A stretch of DNA of 64,000 bases from assembly GCA_039090855.1 (NCBI GenBank), contig CM077024.1, forward strand, positions 63,697,594 through 63,761,593, given 5' to 3'. Below are positions 1 to 10,160 of the stretch, in pieces; position 1 is the first letter of the stretch, and the number at the start of each line of letters is the position of its first letter. The notes under the pieces are model-generated. The model made no database searches and was not told the DNA's origin. It saw only the letters and a list, made by a program, of their open reading frames with translations. Both the position numbers and the translations under genes were made by a program. The DNA comes from Macrothele yani. Taxonomy: Eukaryota; Arthropoda; Arachnida; Araneae; Macrothelidae.

Positions 1-409
1 GGCAAAAGTATGTGAGGTATCTCCTTACTATACTAAATATTCTCTACGTAGAGGAATTGCTGTGAGGGATAGTCAATATTACCAACATTAGTTTAGGCAA
101 TGTGGAATACTTGAGAAGGCCAGATGAATCCTTTGTCTTAGATATTTCATTCCATGCCACATCTGCTCAAGGATATCCAGCTTCATCAATATCAGAATCT
201 GGGAACATAGCATGAAAGAAGCGACCAGCATGATCACAGCTTGTTATAGGTAGGTTATGCTCCACAACGATTGTAGTAAACAGCAATTCGGCATTTATCA
301 CGCTATTTTCATTCTTTTTTGCAAAAAAATTATCCAAAGGCTTTGATCGAGTCTTTAATTTGACACAATCCTGGTGTTTGTTTTGACTGGATATGCCTTC
401 GGCAATCAT
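1..409 (-). pseudogene. hAT transposase remnant, N- and C-terminal parts joined
   Basis: On the minus strand 409-167 encodes a conserved N-terminal segment of one hAT transposase group (motifs VVEHNLP, CDHAGRFFHAMFPDS). It runs straight into a C-terminal dimerisation segment at 166-1 (DVAWNEIS, ALSKLML, IPHSNSS, RIFSIVR). The RNase H-like catalytic core that should lie between them is missing. A stop separates the two parts and another interrupts the dimerisation motif. hAT transposases cut and paste DNA in the nucleus; this one cannot be functional. The same fusion is present in copy B, so the deletion predates their separation. Confidence 0.75.
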
Positions 410-454
410 CTCGTCCTACATGGGCTACTGATTACTCTCATATTAGAACCTTTA

Positions 455-865
455 TTTCAGCATTTGTAACATTTTCCATTTCCTTGCTCAAGATTTGGAT
501 GTTCCTGGAGAAACCTCTTTGCATATTTATTTGTTTCAGAAACGATAATTCCAAGGATGAAATTGGTAAAAAAACAAGTAAAAATATGCAATAGGTGCCA
601 CATCAGTTGCAGGAGCATGTTTGGGCTCCTGCATTTCATGTTAATAAAAAAAGATGCTGAGGTTGTTCATCACTTCTCTCTATTAACATCCTCCCATTCA
701 CTTTCAGAACTTTCATGATCTGAAGATTCACTATGAAGATCTTCACCTTCTGAAGAAGATATGGTGGCTAGTTTTTTGGCTTGATGTTGCTAGGCCAATA
801 TCACTTTCAGATGATTCAAAATCATCACCATCACTTGGAAAACTTTCACTCTCACTACAAGCCAT
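455..865 (-). pseudogene. piggyBac-like transposase N-terminal remnant (copy A)
   Basis: Reading leftward from a methionine at 865 there is an acidic Ser/Glu-rich leader (MACSESES..., SESEWEDV). After a frameshift follows a block typical of the start of the piggyBac DDE domain (YLFFT, LGIIVSETNKYAKRF, about 600-500). The leader is broken here and intact in copy B. No catalytic aspartates or C-terminal zinc finger are present, and I found no TTAA-flanked ends. It lies in the same orientation directly upstream of the hAT remnant. Confidence 0.55.
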
Positions 866-1591
866 TTCAAATAACCTTAGAAAACAATTTCACGCAGTAG
901 GAAAAAGCACGTCTCAAGTCTGAGGAACAAGCTGTCAATAAAGTCATCCTCTGCTAACACGAGTTTGGAAAAAGATGGGGATTCGTAATTCACGGAGTTT
1001 TGCGATTGTGTCTGTTTGTTTGGGGAAAAGAAATGAATAATGTGAAGAGCTTCTAGTAATAAAACACTGCACTTCGTTCTCCCGCGCGGCGAAAGTCCGC
1101 AAGAAATATAAACATCCGTCATCGCGGGACCACGCGTTGCGACGAGTTGATCGTTATTGCACTTCGAACGGGGGCTCGAAAAGTGATTTCCGACAGTACG
1201 ACGTCTTATAATTCACCAACAATGCAAAGTGAACAGCACTGCCTCAACTGCAGCAGGAAAAGTTTTGGCTAAAGTAACCTTTCTCCTGTCACACGGAAAA
1301 GTGCGTAGCAAGCGCAAACTCTTTTACGATGACACTTACTGCATATTACCGGCAATTTTCGTCGTATTATCCGCAGACCACGAAATTCATATTAAAAAAA
1401 AATAATAATCCTTTGTATAATCCGCAGACTGTGACATTCAGGAAATAAAAATCGCCGTATAATCCGCACATCATAGATGTTGAACCAGAAGTGGAATTTC
1501 CGACAGAAAAGTCGGCCACATAAATAAATAAATACATCGCTCTTTTCACGTTCCAGAAACACATAGCAACCGAAAAATTGTTTTCAGCCGC

Positions 1592-1655
1592 CGCCGGGGA
1601 ATTGAATCCACGGATCTCTCCATATATAGCCTAGCGCGTTAGCTTTTAGTTAAAT
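1592..1655 (-). repeat. Degenerate tRNA-like segment
   Basis: On the minus strand this reads like a decayed tRNA: GCTAACGCGCTAGG resembles an A box and GTGGATTCAATTCCC resembles a B box. The related stretch in copy B (43062-43140) is longer and includes AACGTGGTGTAAAGCTAACG. It may be the head of a second SINE family. No intact cloverleaf is visible. Confidence 0.35.
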
Positions 1656-2120
1656 CCAAAGGGCGAGATCCAAGGTGAAAATCCTCCAAATACGTGGCGT
1701 CAGAAAATAAATAAATACATCGCTCTTTCCACGTTCCAGAAACACATAATGAGTCCGAAGAAGTAAGAGAGAAAAAAAAACGATTTTATTAAATGAAGAA
1801 ATTCATTTTTAAAGGTAACTGTTGTATATTTTTTATCTCCGGACAGATAAAGGGTGTGGCATCCATAGATCACGCCGATGCAGCTCCAGAGTATTGCATT
1901 ACACCTTGCCAATGACGAAAGGCTGATACAGAACAAGTCGTAGAAATACCGTATGTACTCGCGTATAAGTCGAAAGTTTTTGGAGGAATTCCTGCTTTCA
2001 GAGTTGAGAGATTGTCTTATACGTGGGCCAATAAAAAACCCGTGAATTCTCCCGCGGAATAAACAGACGGATTTGTTTACGTTTTAGATCGCGACACAGA
2101 GGCTTTCCGTGTGTTGCTGC

Positions 2121-2241
2121 ACGATTGTGTTCTGACCTCAAAACTATCGCGCAGTGACACGATCATATCCTCAATTCTGCCCACCACTTCAAGCTTAAAT
2201 TCGGCAGTGTAACTGAAACGTTTCCTTTTCAGAGACATCAT
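2121..2241 (-). pseudogene. Transposase N-terminal helix-turn-helix fragment
   Basis: From an ATG at 2241 the minus strand encodes MMSLKRKRFSYTAEFKLEVV, the opening of the Brinker/pogo-type helix-turn-helix found at the N-terminus of some pogo/Tigger transposases. The reading frame is lost after about 40 residues and no DDE domain follows, so this is a remnant of the autonomous element. Copy B retains the same start at about 43862 but loses the frame sooner. Confidence 0.5.
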
Positions 2242-2773
2242 GATTAGCAATGAAGGAAAACAGCAGCAACGACGTTCGCCAAAACAACGAAAGCAAACTA
2301 GACACAAGGTCGCGCACATGAAATCCGAAAGGAGAAACGCATAGGTTCGTGCAGCAAGTGCTGTGCGTACTTCGTTGGCTTTTTGCCAAAAACAGAGCCG
2401 GCACGACAGTCAGAGCTCTCCTCAACGATATCAAAATGACCCCTGTCGTCCTTCCCCACAACTTTCCCGATCTTTCGTTATGACATTCCTCCCCGCTCCG
2501 TACAAACTCCTGAACTGAGGAAAATTCTTCCGAGGGAGTTCCTTTTCCAATTATTACACCCTTCCCTGCACAATCACGCTGCAGATTTTTTAAAAATCGG
2601 AAGGTTGTAATTTTTTTTTTTAAATCGGCGTATTAACGGCATCGGTGTATAATCCACAAAACCTATAATTTTAACTTTTTTAACAGATAATCCGCGGATT
2701 ATACGAAGAAAATTACGGTACCATTCTTCCGATAATATCGCTGTTTGTCGATATGATTCATGGGCATTCCATT

Positions 2774-2978
2774 TTTTTTTGATTGGAGGTTTAACGACCA
2801 CCGTGAGCAGCTCAATGGGCTATAAGCAGTCGCCCGTCCCTAATTTAGGGTCACTGGTTCCAGGGAAGGGAGAGAGCCAGTGCCGTAAGACAAACACAAC
2901 ATCCATGCCTCAACGGGATTCGAACCCGGACCACTTACAGACGAATGATCAGAGGCCATCGCTTAGACCACTGCGGGA
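2774..2978 (-). mobile_element. tRNA-derived SINE, nearly full length
   Basis: On the minus strand the head has a tRNA-like A box region (GCAGTGGTCTAAGCGATGG) and a perfect B box (GGTTCGAATCC) for RNA polymerase III. A tRNA-unrelated body follows, ending in a GGTCGTTAAACCTCCAATC-type tail and an A-rich run, seen here as T's at 2772-2780. It is flanked by the direct repeat CATTCCATT (2765-2773 and 2979-2987). The empty site is seen in copy B near 44428, so boundaries and duplication are well supported. Confidence 0.9.
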
Positions 2979-3164
2979 CATTCCATTCCAAAACGATATG
3001 ATTGATAAATGATATGATCATTGAGACACCGAAATCTGCAGTCTGATTCGGAAAATATGCGGATCAAAATCGAAGGCCGACAAATCGGCAGCGTCGCACT
3101 AAAAGGGTTTAACGAAAAAGGATGCAAAATTGAGATTCTCCAAAACACACTGAAATCCGTAATT

Positions 3165-3234
3165 TTTTTTTTTTTTTGTTTTGTTTGGAGGTTTAACGAC
3201 CACCGTGAGCAACTCAATGGGCTATAGGGGTGGC
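3165..3234 (-). mobile_element. 5'-truncated copy of the same SINE
   Basis: Only the last 50 or so bases of the SINE body plus the A-rich tail are present. An 11-bp direct repeat AATCCGTAATT flanks it (3154-3164 and 3235-3245). Copy B has one uninterrupted copy of the target (about 44604). This shows a 5'-truncated retroposition event. Confidence 0.85.
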
Positions 3235-3332
3235 AATCCGTAATTCTTCCAACCTGTCCGTAATTCCGTAATCTGACAGTCGAAACCATAATAATTACGG
3301 ACAATTCGTAATAGTTGGCACCTCTGCTATTT

Positions 3333-4399
3333 GCTTCTAAATAACGCAGCATAGGATATTTAGACATTGTGCTGTTAAATTTCATAATCAATAAGCTGGC
3401 ACACAGAGATCCCAATGCCATAACGGCAAAAAAAAAAAAAAAAATTAAACCCAGGGATAAAGAAAAAATAATGGAAGCAACAAGTGGAGAAAACTAACAG
3501 TTAATACGGAATATCACTTTGCCTGAGAGGCTACAATTCATACAAGTACTTCCAAAATCCGGAAGTCTTAAAATTGATTGGCTACGTTTGTGACACAAAC
3601 ATTAGTACTGAACTTTTCTCGCAGGTCACAGTTAATTTCCACGCTACGTCAAATTACTTGTACGGGAAACAATTAGAGGAAGTTTTGTGTGCATGTGTGC
3701 TCATAAAATCCTCCTAACACTTTTGTCAACATAATTTTTCATCCTGTGGCGAGTGGCATGTTTGTACTTAACAATATCTTTACGAAGGGCAATACATTTG
3801 TGCGATGTTGATCAGGCAAAGTGCGAGAAAGGTCTGGAGCCCACTCAGGTCATTTGCAGTAACTCCCCACAAATAACGTCATCCAAAACGGAGACAGAAG
3901 CTTTAGCGCCTGCACTGACACACCTGAAACCAATAGAGCACGCACGGCAAAGATTTAAATCAGTAGTAACTAAGTAGATTTTTTATATTTTTTTCGGCAA
4001 TGTGAGGGTAAAGATGTGAAATGAATAATTTATGCAACTCTTGTGAGGTGCAGCAACGCAAGAAAAAGAATTTACGATTACAAGAAAATTTCTACCCCGT
4101 CTAACTTTTGTTCTCGCAATTTTTTTCCCCATGTATAAGCTGAAACCTTAGGAAAAATTACGAGAGAATGACGAATTTTATATTTCTTATTCTAAATAAC
4201 AGAGATATTTGCGTTCTTACGGAAAACGGTTCCACTATGCACAAAAATTCAAAAAATAATATCTTCTAATCTATCAGAAACAAAAAAAGTTGAAACTTTT
4301 AGGGTTTTTTTCATAACTTGGAGGCAGCTACCCGTAAGAATCGGAGATGTGTTGGTGGAAAATTATTTCAATATCTGACGATTTTGCGTGGAATGACCC
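3333..4399. mobile_element. Fragment of element X (interior and right end), copy A
   Basis: This matches the interior and right terminus of the complete element X at 15498-20109; for example the tract around 3750-3850 matches 18975-19070, and the terminus GCGTGGAATGACCC at 4386-4399 matches 20096-20109. The left part is not present, because the hAT element ends inside it at 3332. The stretch 3753-3977 is open for 74 codons but recurs in all copies as repeat sequence and resembles no protein known to me. Confidence 0.7.
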
Positions 4400-5608
4400 A
4401 GATGTGAAAATCTATGGTTCCGGGCGTCGGACTACCCTATTTTTCGCAACCAGCCAGCTCTTGCAGTAATCGGAATATCGTCTTAAAATAGCTATAAATA
4501 AATTTCTTCATGCATTATGAAATAGAAATATGACAGAATCAAGAAAAATCTCTTTCCTGCCGTAAAACAACGAATGTAGAAAACGGCCGTGAAATCTGGG
4601 AAATTTGGTAGGTATGCAATAGTACCGGCTTCATTGCATGGTATTTTTCATACAAAATACTCGTAAGTACTATGAAAAAAATTGATCTTTCCCCCTCTTT
4701 GAAGAATCTTTCTATTTCATAATATCTTCCCTGTTCAAACATTTGAAGGTACATACTTTTCCAACTATACCAACTCTGCTACAGAATTACGAAAGCGAAG
4801 CTTTAGTTCGTAAGTGATACGAACTTTTTTCAAAATAAATTAGGTGCCCTCAATTTGCAACATTCATCCACACTGCTCTTGAAGGGAGGGGAGGGGAGGC
4901 GAATTTATTAGGATGACCAAAATCCGGCAAAATAAAATGTTTTTGTACGGTTTGATAAAAGACAAGTGGAACATGCAAAAGGAAAAAAAAAAAAAAAAAG
5001 CGCAACTTCTAAAGTTTCCGATGAATTTCGGCGAAATTTAAAATGGAACGTTATTTTCATATATCTTGCCCACTGTAAAAATTTCAGTCGGTTATTTAAA
5101 AAATTGAGGAAATAGCTTTTTCATAATTTTTTTCCCAGTCTACACAGAGAGCCAGGGCACCTACTTAGGAACAAGTGACTGCCTCTGCGCGAACGCAGCA
5201 GGTAAGAGCCTGCGAAATGGGTGTGTGATTAATGGCTTTCTCTCACGCTTTGACGTGTCCGTTTGTTCGGTTGTAGTTTAGAGCATCTGGAGATGGGGAA
5301 ACCACGAAGAGACGCACTCCCCAGCACAGCTGCACTTTAATCGGTGGGTGGGTTACCTCGAAGGATAAAACAACTCGGAATTATTTTAAAACTTAGCAAT
5401 ACAGAAATATATCCTACAAAAGTCTGACAGAAAATATTTTTTTGGCAAAATAAAAAATTCCCTGACTTTTCAGTTCCCTGATAAAAAATTCCCTGATTTT
5501 TACGGAAAAACACGATTTTCCCTGAGTTTTCCCTGATTTTTGGAACAATTTTCGAATTCCCTGAGAATACCCGGTTTTCCCGGTTTTCCAGGTGGCGTGG
5601 GAACCCTG
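4400..5608. mobile_element. Right-hand part of a hAT-like element ending GTGGGAACCCTG
   Basis: The last 200 bp repeat the motif TTCCCTGA(N)TTTT in one direction and end in CCCGGTTTTCCAGGTGGCGTGGGAACCCTG-like sequence at 5608. The same terminus closes copy B (47006) and the complete element at 34285-35712. No coding remnant is recognisable. Its matching left end would lie outside the window. Confidence 0.65.
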
Positions 5609-6984
5609 TGCATACAAACCAGAAAAGTTAATGAATACAAAGGCAAATAATATAAAAACTTTTTTACTTCTATTTTTACAAATGAAAGTCAACTCTTGAT
5701 AACTCTTAACTTTGAGAACACTGAATTTCTGATAACTCAAAAAAAAAAGTAAAATTCCTTGCAAGTGCCCTAGGCACATAATGAAGTTACGGTCTTGATA
5801 AGTCAAAAACATTTTTAGTGGCCAACGTGATAACTCAAAATATTCTTGTTTAAAAATAAAAAATAGCTCATAAAATGCAAACAACATAAGGATTTGACGC
5901 ACAACTTATTCATAACAATAGACAACAAAAGCAAACATTCCACGCTGACCACTTTAACCTTGGAAAGTGACCTCCCTCTGAAATAATTCTGCCACCACTC
6001 AGCTAGGGACAGACTGCAACTACACTCCTTGCAGCACATCTTCAATTTCCACCAATAAGTAATCAAACAGTAATCGTTAACTAACATTCAAAAATAATTT
6101 CAGACTGGCATCTTACCATTTGACCTAATAGACAGATGGTGTTCAGCAGCACTTTTTGTTAAGTTTATGTTGCATATTCTTGTTCTGAACAAATTCAAGC
6201 TTTGTTTCACAAAACATATTTTTCTAAACTTGTGGCTTCAAATCACAAGTTGAACACGTTGTCCTTTGCTAATAAAATCAGTTATTAAAGATGTTGAAGG
6301 CAGCAAAAAATAAAAAATAAAAAAATAAAATAAAAATAAAATAAAATGTACAGCATTTTGTAATATTGGAAAACACAATGTCTACAATTCTAAAGAATAA
6401 AAAAGTGATTCATATTCCTTTTTTTTAAAGGAAGCCTCATCAAAAAGAAAAAAAATGTGCAGAGTATTAGAATATTTGAGGGATGCTTAATGGAAATGAA
6501 ATATGTATTCAGTGTAGAGATAAAAATGTGAATTCGACACGTAGAGATAAAAATCAGAATTCCACAATGCTTGACAGACAGGAATTCCAAGAAAGCAAAC
6601 GCGCAGTGCACGAACCTTCACTTATCATATGATCATACTGCCTCTAAAATTGCAGTTTAAGACAAGATGAGACCAAAGAAGGGGAGGGGGGGTGAACATT
6701 TTAACTGGTGAGAAATCAAAACAGACAGCAAGAATGCAGACTACTGTTAGTCTGTCTTTTGCGACTCTGCAACTGCACAGCATCGATTGCTTAATTTTTC
6801 TTTCTGCTGCTCCATTCTCTCCCTACTTCTTCATTGTTGCTTTTCTTTTTTTTTCTTGATTTTTGTGCCCTCTGATAACAACCATCAGCCTGAGGACCAT
6901 GAGCACATGGTATTAAAGCTTCAACTATTTCAGATAAATGGTGTAACTTAGGGAATATTAATACTTTTAAACACAATGAATCAA
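5609..6984. other. No gene recognised; A/T-rich sequence
   Basis: I see no supported coding or RNA gene. A minus-strand ORF at 5815-6087 (90 codons, Cys-rich start) has no features I recognise. An imperfect (AAAAT)n microsatellite lies at 6304-6347. Confidence 0.4.
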
Positions 6985-7600
6985 TTTTTACAAATTTTCC
7001 AACTTCGTCACTTCCGTTTTTGGAATTTCCTTCTTCCCTTATCAAGATTAAATGCAAAACTTATGGGGCGGGTGATTTTTAACAACGCTGGGAGTGGGAA
7101 CATCACGGGGAGGGGGGCAATAGCGATTAAAGGAATTCTGACCGACTTTGGAAATAATTTTTCTCCTATTTTCAAGGTGAAATGCAAAAATGTATGCAGT
7201 AGAATATTACTTAAAAATACTGGACACAGGCAACATCGCGAGAAAAAATCTGAACTGTGTCGACTTTCCGTTTTCAAAAGTTTCGTAAAGATGGAATTCT
7301 GTCCTCCGACGAACATCTATCCCCCCCACCCCAACACACACAATTCTATTTACTTGTGCATCGATCACCTGAGTGGCCAACATAACGAGAAAGGCGGAAT
7401 TTCTCGAATTCGCGGAAGAACCTCAAGCCTGAAGATTAGGAGGCAATTTTTGCGGCGTCTGACTTCCGTTTCCACGAATTCTTGCTACAGTTTCAAGCTG
7501 AAATACGAACATATAAGCCATAAAATGATATTTAACAAGAATTCTAGACACAAATGCAACATCCAGAGAAAAAAAAAATTACTATTAGGGCAAATTCTTT
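6985..7600. repeat. Repeat S monomers
   Basis: Recurring blocks contain CTGAAATGCAAA, ACTGG(A)CA-AGGCAACATCGCGAGAAAA and CTTCCGTTTTC at a spacing of a few hundred bases. The same blocks recur at 13230-13890, 20690-21420, 53925-54240 and 55200-55520 and weakly near 4040-4140. A 235-codon open frame through here is produced by the repeat and the adjoining SINE and is not a gene. Confidence 0.65.
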
Positions 7601-7624
7601 TTACTCCGTTTAATTACTGTTTTC

Positions 7625-7847
7625 TTTTTTCTTTTTCTGATTGGAGGTTTAACGACCACCGTGAGCAACTCAATGGGCTGTAAGCAGTCGCCCGTCCCTA
7701 ATTTAGGGTCACTGGTTCCAGGGAAGGGAGAGAGCCAGTGCTGTAAGACAAACAGAACATCCATGCCTGACTGGGATTCGAACCCGGACCCCTTATGGAC
7801 GAATGATCAGAGGCCAGCGCCTTAGACCACTGCGCCACCGAGGCGGC
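7625..7847 (-). mobile_element. tRNA-derived SINE, full length
   Basis: This is the best preserved copy. On the minus strand it begins GCCGCCTCGGTGGCGCAGTG, with A box region GGCGCAGTGGTCTAAGGCG and B box GGGTTCGAATCCC, and ends with the CGTTAAACCTCCAATC tail and an A-rich run. It is flanked by TAATTACTGTTTTC (7611-7624) and TAACTACTGTTTTC (7848-7861), a 14-bp duplication with one mismatch. Confidence 0.9.
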
Positions 7848-8114
7848 TAACTACTGTTTTCGAAAGCTTTGAAACACGAAATAACGTCCCCAGACGGGAC
7901 ATGACCCAACCCCCAAATTCTCTTCAGTTTTGCATCAATCATGATAGCAATCTAAATGATGACTAAAAAAAAAAAAAAAAAAAAACCCGGAGAATTCCGC
8001 TTAAGAATCTTATTGTATATCATAAAATAATAGCAAAATATTTTTTTTTAAACAAAATGAAAATTCGTAAAATCCATAGTTAGACAACTAAATCGGTAGA
8101 AAATACGAACATTC

Positions 8115-8865
8115 CGTGGTAATTGGCATTCATAACAGTCGTATAATCGACACCACGTGATCCGCCCCTATCATGTTAATCGTGAATCGTAATTTCCGAC
8201 AGAAAACAGATTCACAGGACCGACTCAGAAATCCAAAGATGCAAGAAAAAAATGATCGTTTTATTGAAAAAGTAACTGTCATTTTGAAGTATTTTTTGTT
8301 ACTTTTAAGTAAAAAAAGAACTAAAATCGTTAGCTGTTGCCGCATTATCGCAGTTCATTAGTTAGACTAAAAATTCCGTTGAAACTGCGGACAGTCCATA
8401 GCATTGTCTTATTTCTGAATACGTTTCAACTGAATACCGAAAAAAACTTAATACAATCAGTGCACCAAAACTAGGCGATGCGATTCGCAGAATAGCTACA
8501 CGCTAAGGAATAGCTCAGCGCGATTCCCGAGAGTCACGGATTCTCAAATCGCGTAGGCTTCCGCATGCGCAAATAGTAACGCCTTCCTTGAGTCTTTTTT
8601 TCTGTCAAAATAAGTAAAAGAAAAAAATAAGAAAAAGAAAAATATATATTCTTACAAACCCTTTGCAGTCTTCTATCTCACTGTTACGTTATATTTTTTT
8701 CTGTTACTGCATTTTTGGTACTTTCCCAATAACACCACCTCTCCTGTCAATTACCTCGCAGACTTTTTAAAACGACGCAACTTTTTTTTTACCGGTGTCC
8801 ACAGCACCTAAATTTATAACCTTTTAATAGATAATCTATGAATTACACAACAGAAATTACTGCAT
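8115..8865. mobile_element. Decayed pogo-like non-autonomous element
   Basis: Its right end (TAACCTTTTAATAGATAATC through CAGAAATTACTGCA) is a diverged version of the right terminus at 2680-2718. Its left end contains CAGTCGTATAATCGACACC, a diverged version of the left terminus. No coding sequence is visible. Boundaries are approximate. Confidence 0.35.
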
Positions 8866-9599
8866 TTACTGCAATATATTACGGAATCTCAACTAAGAAG
8901 AAAATTAGGCGCCTGGGCAACCTGGCGCCCGGGATTTGTCGAGCCCTGGACATACCGATAACAGAAGCACAATCTTTTTTTACAAAAGACGTGCTAAAAA
9001 GACAAAGCTTTCGAAATTTGCTGAAAACCCGGCTTGTCTTGTGCAAAGGATGTCTCCTCAAGGTCACTCCTAAAGCCGAACCCGAGAAAATGCGAAGCGT
9101 ACGTAACATCGCGATCTCCGATTACGAACTTTTGTACCCAAACAATCAGAAGGAAAAAGAAATAATGCACACAGCGGGCATTCGTCCGATGCAAAAGGTA
9201 CTTCAAAGCACACAAAGTAAATAATTTATACTATTACACTTCGTAAATAAAAGAAAAAATAAGACCTATAAACACAAATTAAAAACAATCTGATTCCGAA
9301 ATTGTTTTCCTTTTTTTTTTTAACACATTATTATATCGATTTTTTTATCGTGTGCGCACACATAATTCAGTCTGAATGATGTATATTTACAACAACATGA
9401 AGCCATTCCAGAAACATCGTCATAGCATTAGGGGCAGATGGGGAATTGTGGATTGATTAAACAAGGGTGAGTTGGAGCCTGAGTCAAAGAAAACATGGCC
9501 ATTTAGACGATAAAACTACATCATTTTAATGAAATAGTATGCAGACATAAAGCTCGCAAATATAGTTGGCTAAAACAACATCCAATGTTTCATTATTTT
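8866..9599. other. No gene recognised
   Basis: An ORF on the plus strand spans 8838-9224 (128 codons) and has overlapping minus-strand frames, but neither has a recognisable domain, and base composition is like the surroundings. I assign nothing here. Confidence 0.3.
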
Positions 9600-9736
9600 A
9601 TCGCTGGCAAGATGAGCTAGGACGACGGAAATAAAAATTCCAGACTTTGTTCGATTTGCCACAAATTTCCCTGACTTTTCCCGAACAAAGGAAATTCCCT
9701 GACTTTTCCATATTTTCCAGGTCTGTCGCCACCCTG
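9600..9736. mobile_element. hAT-like right terminus (GGCGACAGACC variant)
   Basis: TTCCCTGACTTTTCC occurs twice, followed by CCAGGTCTGTCGCCACCCTG ending at 9736. The style equals the terminus at 5608 but the last bases differ, so it is a separate subfamily. No matching left end was found in the window. Confidence 0.45.
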
Positions 9737-10160
9737 TTAATGCACCAATTACTTAATGAAACAAGGTGCAAATCTTAACCTGTGTTAAAACATTTGTGTT
9801 CAATTATCACAAACACAGAGAAATATTTTTAGCACATATTGAGGAATTTGATCAATTTTTATAACACAGGCATTTACGTGAAGCTATGAATCTGGAAAAG
9901 CAGTTATCCATTGTTCCTAGCACACTGGACACACTTCAGAGAGACACAACGTCTATTTCAGTTGCTGCTGAAATATCTCTGGATTTACTACAAGAAGAAA
10001 TCCTGCACCCTACCATCTAGATTTTAAAAAAGGTTTGAACAAGCAATTCTTGCACCACATTTTCTAACAAACCTCATGGATCCAAAATACAGGGTTCAGA
10101 AACTTAACCAAGAACAGGAGAGTATTGCAGAAGAGTGGATATCCAAATTTCACCCTAATT

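Larger units (their letters stand above)
1349..2718 (-). mobile_element. pogo/Tigger-like element, copy A
   Basis: The ends are inverted: TACCGGCAATTTTCGTCG on the left and, on the opposite strand, TACCGTAATTTTCTTCG on the right, both continuing into TATAATCCGC-type sequence and flanked by TA. Several internal copies of the TATAATCCGC motif (about 1420, 1455, 2650) and a second, related terminus (GTACTCGCGTATAAGTCG, 1957) suggest a nested relative. A short DNA-binding-domain ORF lies inside. Superfamily assignment rests on the TA target, end style and that ORF. Confidence 0.5.
1..3332 (-). mobile_element. hAT-like element, copy A (left end outside window)
   Basis: The right terminus reads GTTGGCACCTCTG and is preceded by repeated CCGTAAT motifs (3225-3310). 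It matches the right end of the bounded element at 40983-44692. Inside are a hAT transposase remnant, a piggyBac-like fragment, a pogo-like element and two SINEs. The minus strand is given because the transposase remnant reads that way. Confidence 0.75.
1..5608. repeat. Segmental repeat copy A (nested transposon composite)
   Basis: This block is closely similar, in the same orientation and order, to 41451-47006; short stretches compared by eye differ at about one base in twenty. It starts inside a hAT element at the window edge and ends at position 5608 exactly on a hAT-type terminus (GTGGGAACCCTG). Beyond that point the two copies share nothing. Copy A carries two SINE insertions that copy B lacks. 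Whether this is a segmental duplication or two insertions of one large composite transposon cannot be settled here; the shared end on a transposon terminus favours the second. Confidence 0.9.

Noticed and set aside
2963..3421. 152-codon minus-strand open frame
   Set aside because: It crosses a SINE fragment and a hAT terminus and is disrupted in copy B.
5414..5902. 162-codon minus-strand open frame
   Set aside because: Part of it is the TTCCCTGA subterminal repeat of a hAT-like element; no domain is visible.
6976..7683. 235-codon open frame on the plus strand
   Set aside because: It runs through repeat S monomers and into a SINE; composition is that of the repeats and there is no recognisable domain.
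7768..7847. Possible tRNA gene (B box GGTTCGAATCC with upstream A box)
   Set aside because: It is the head of a SINE with target duplication and a non-tRNA body; no separate tRNA gene.
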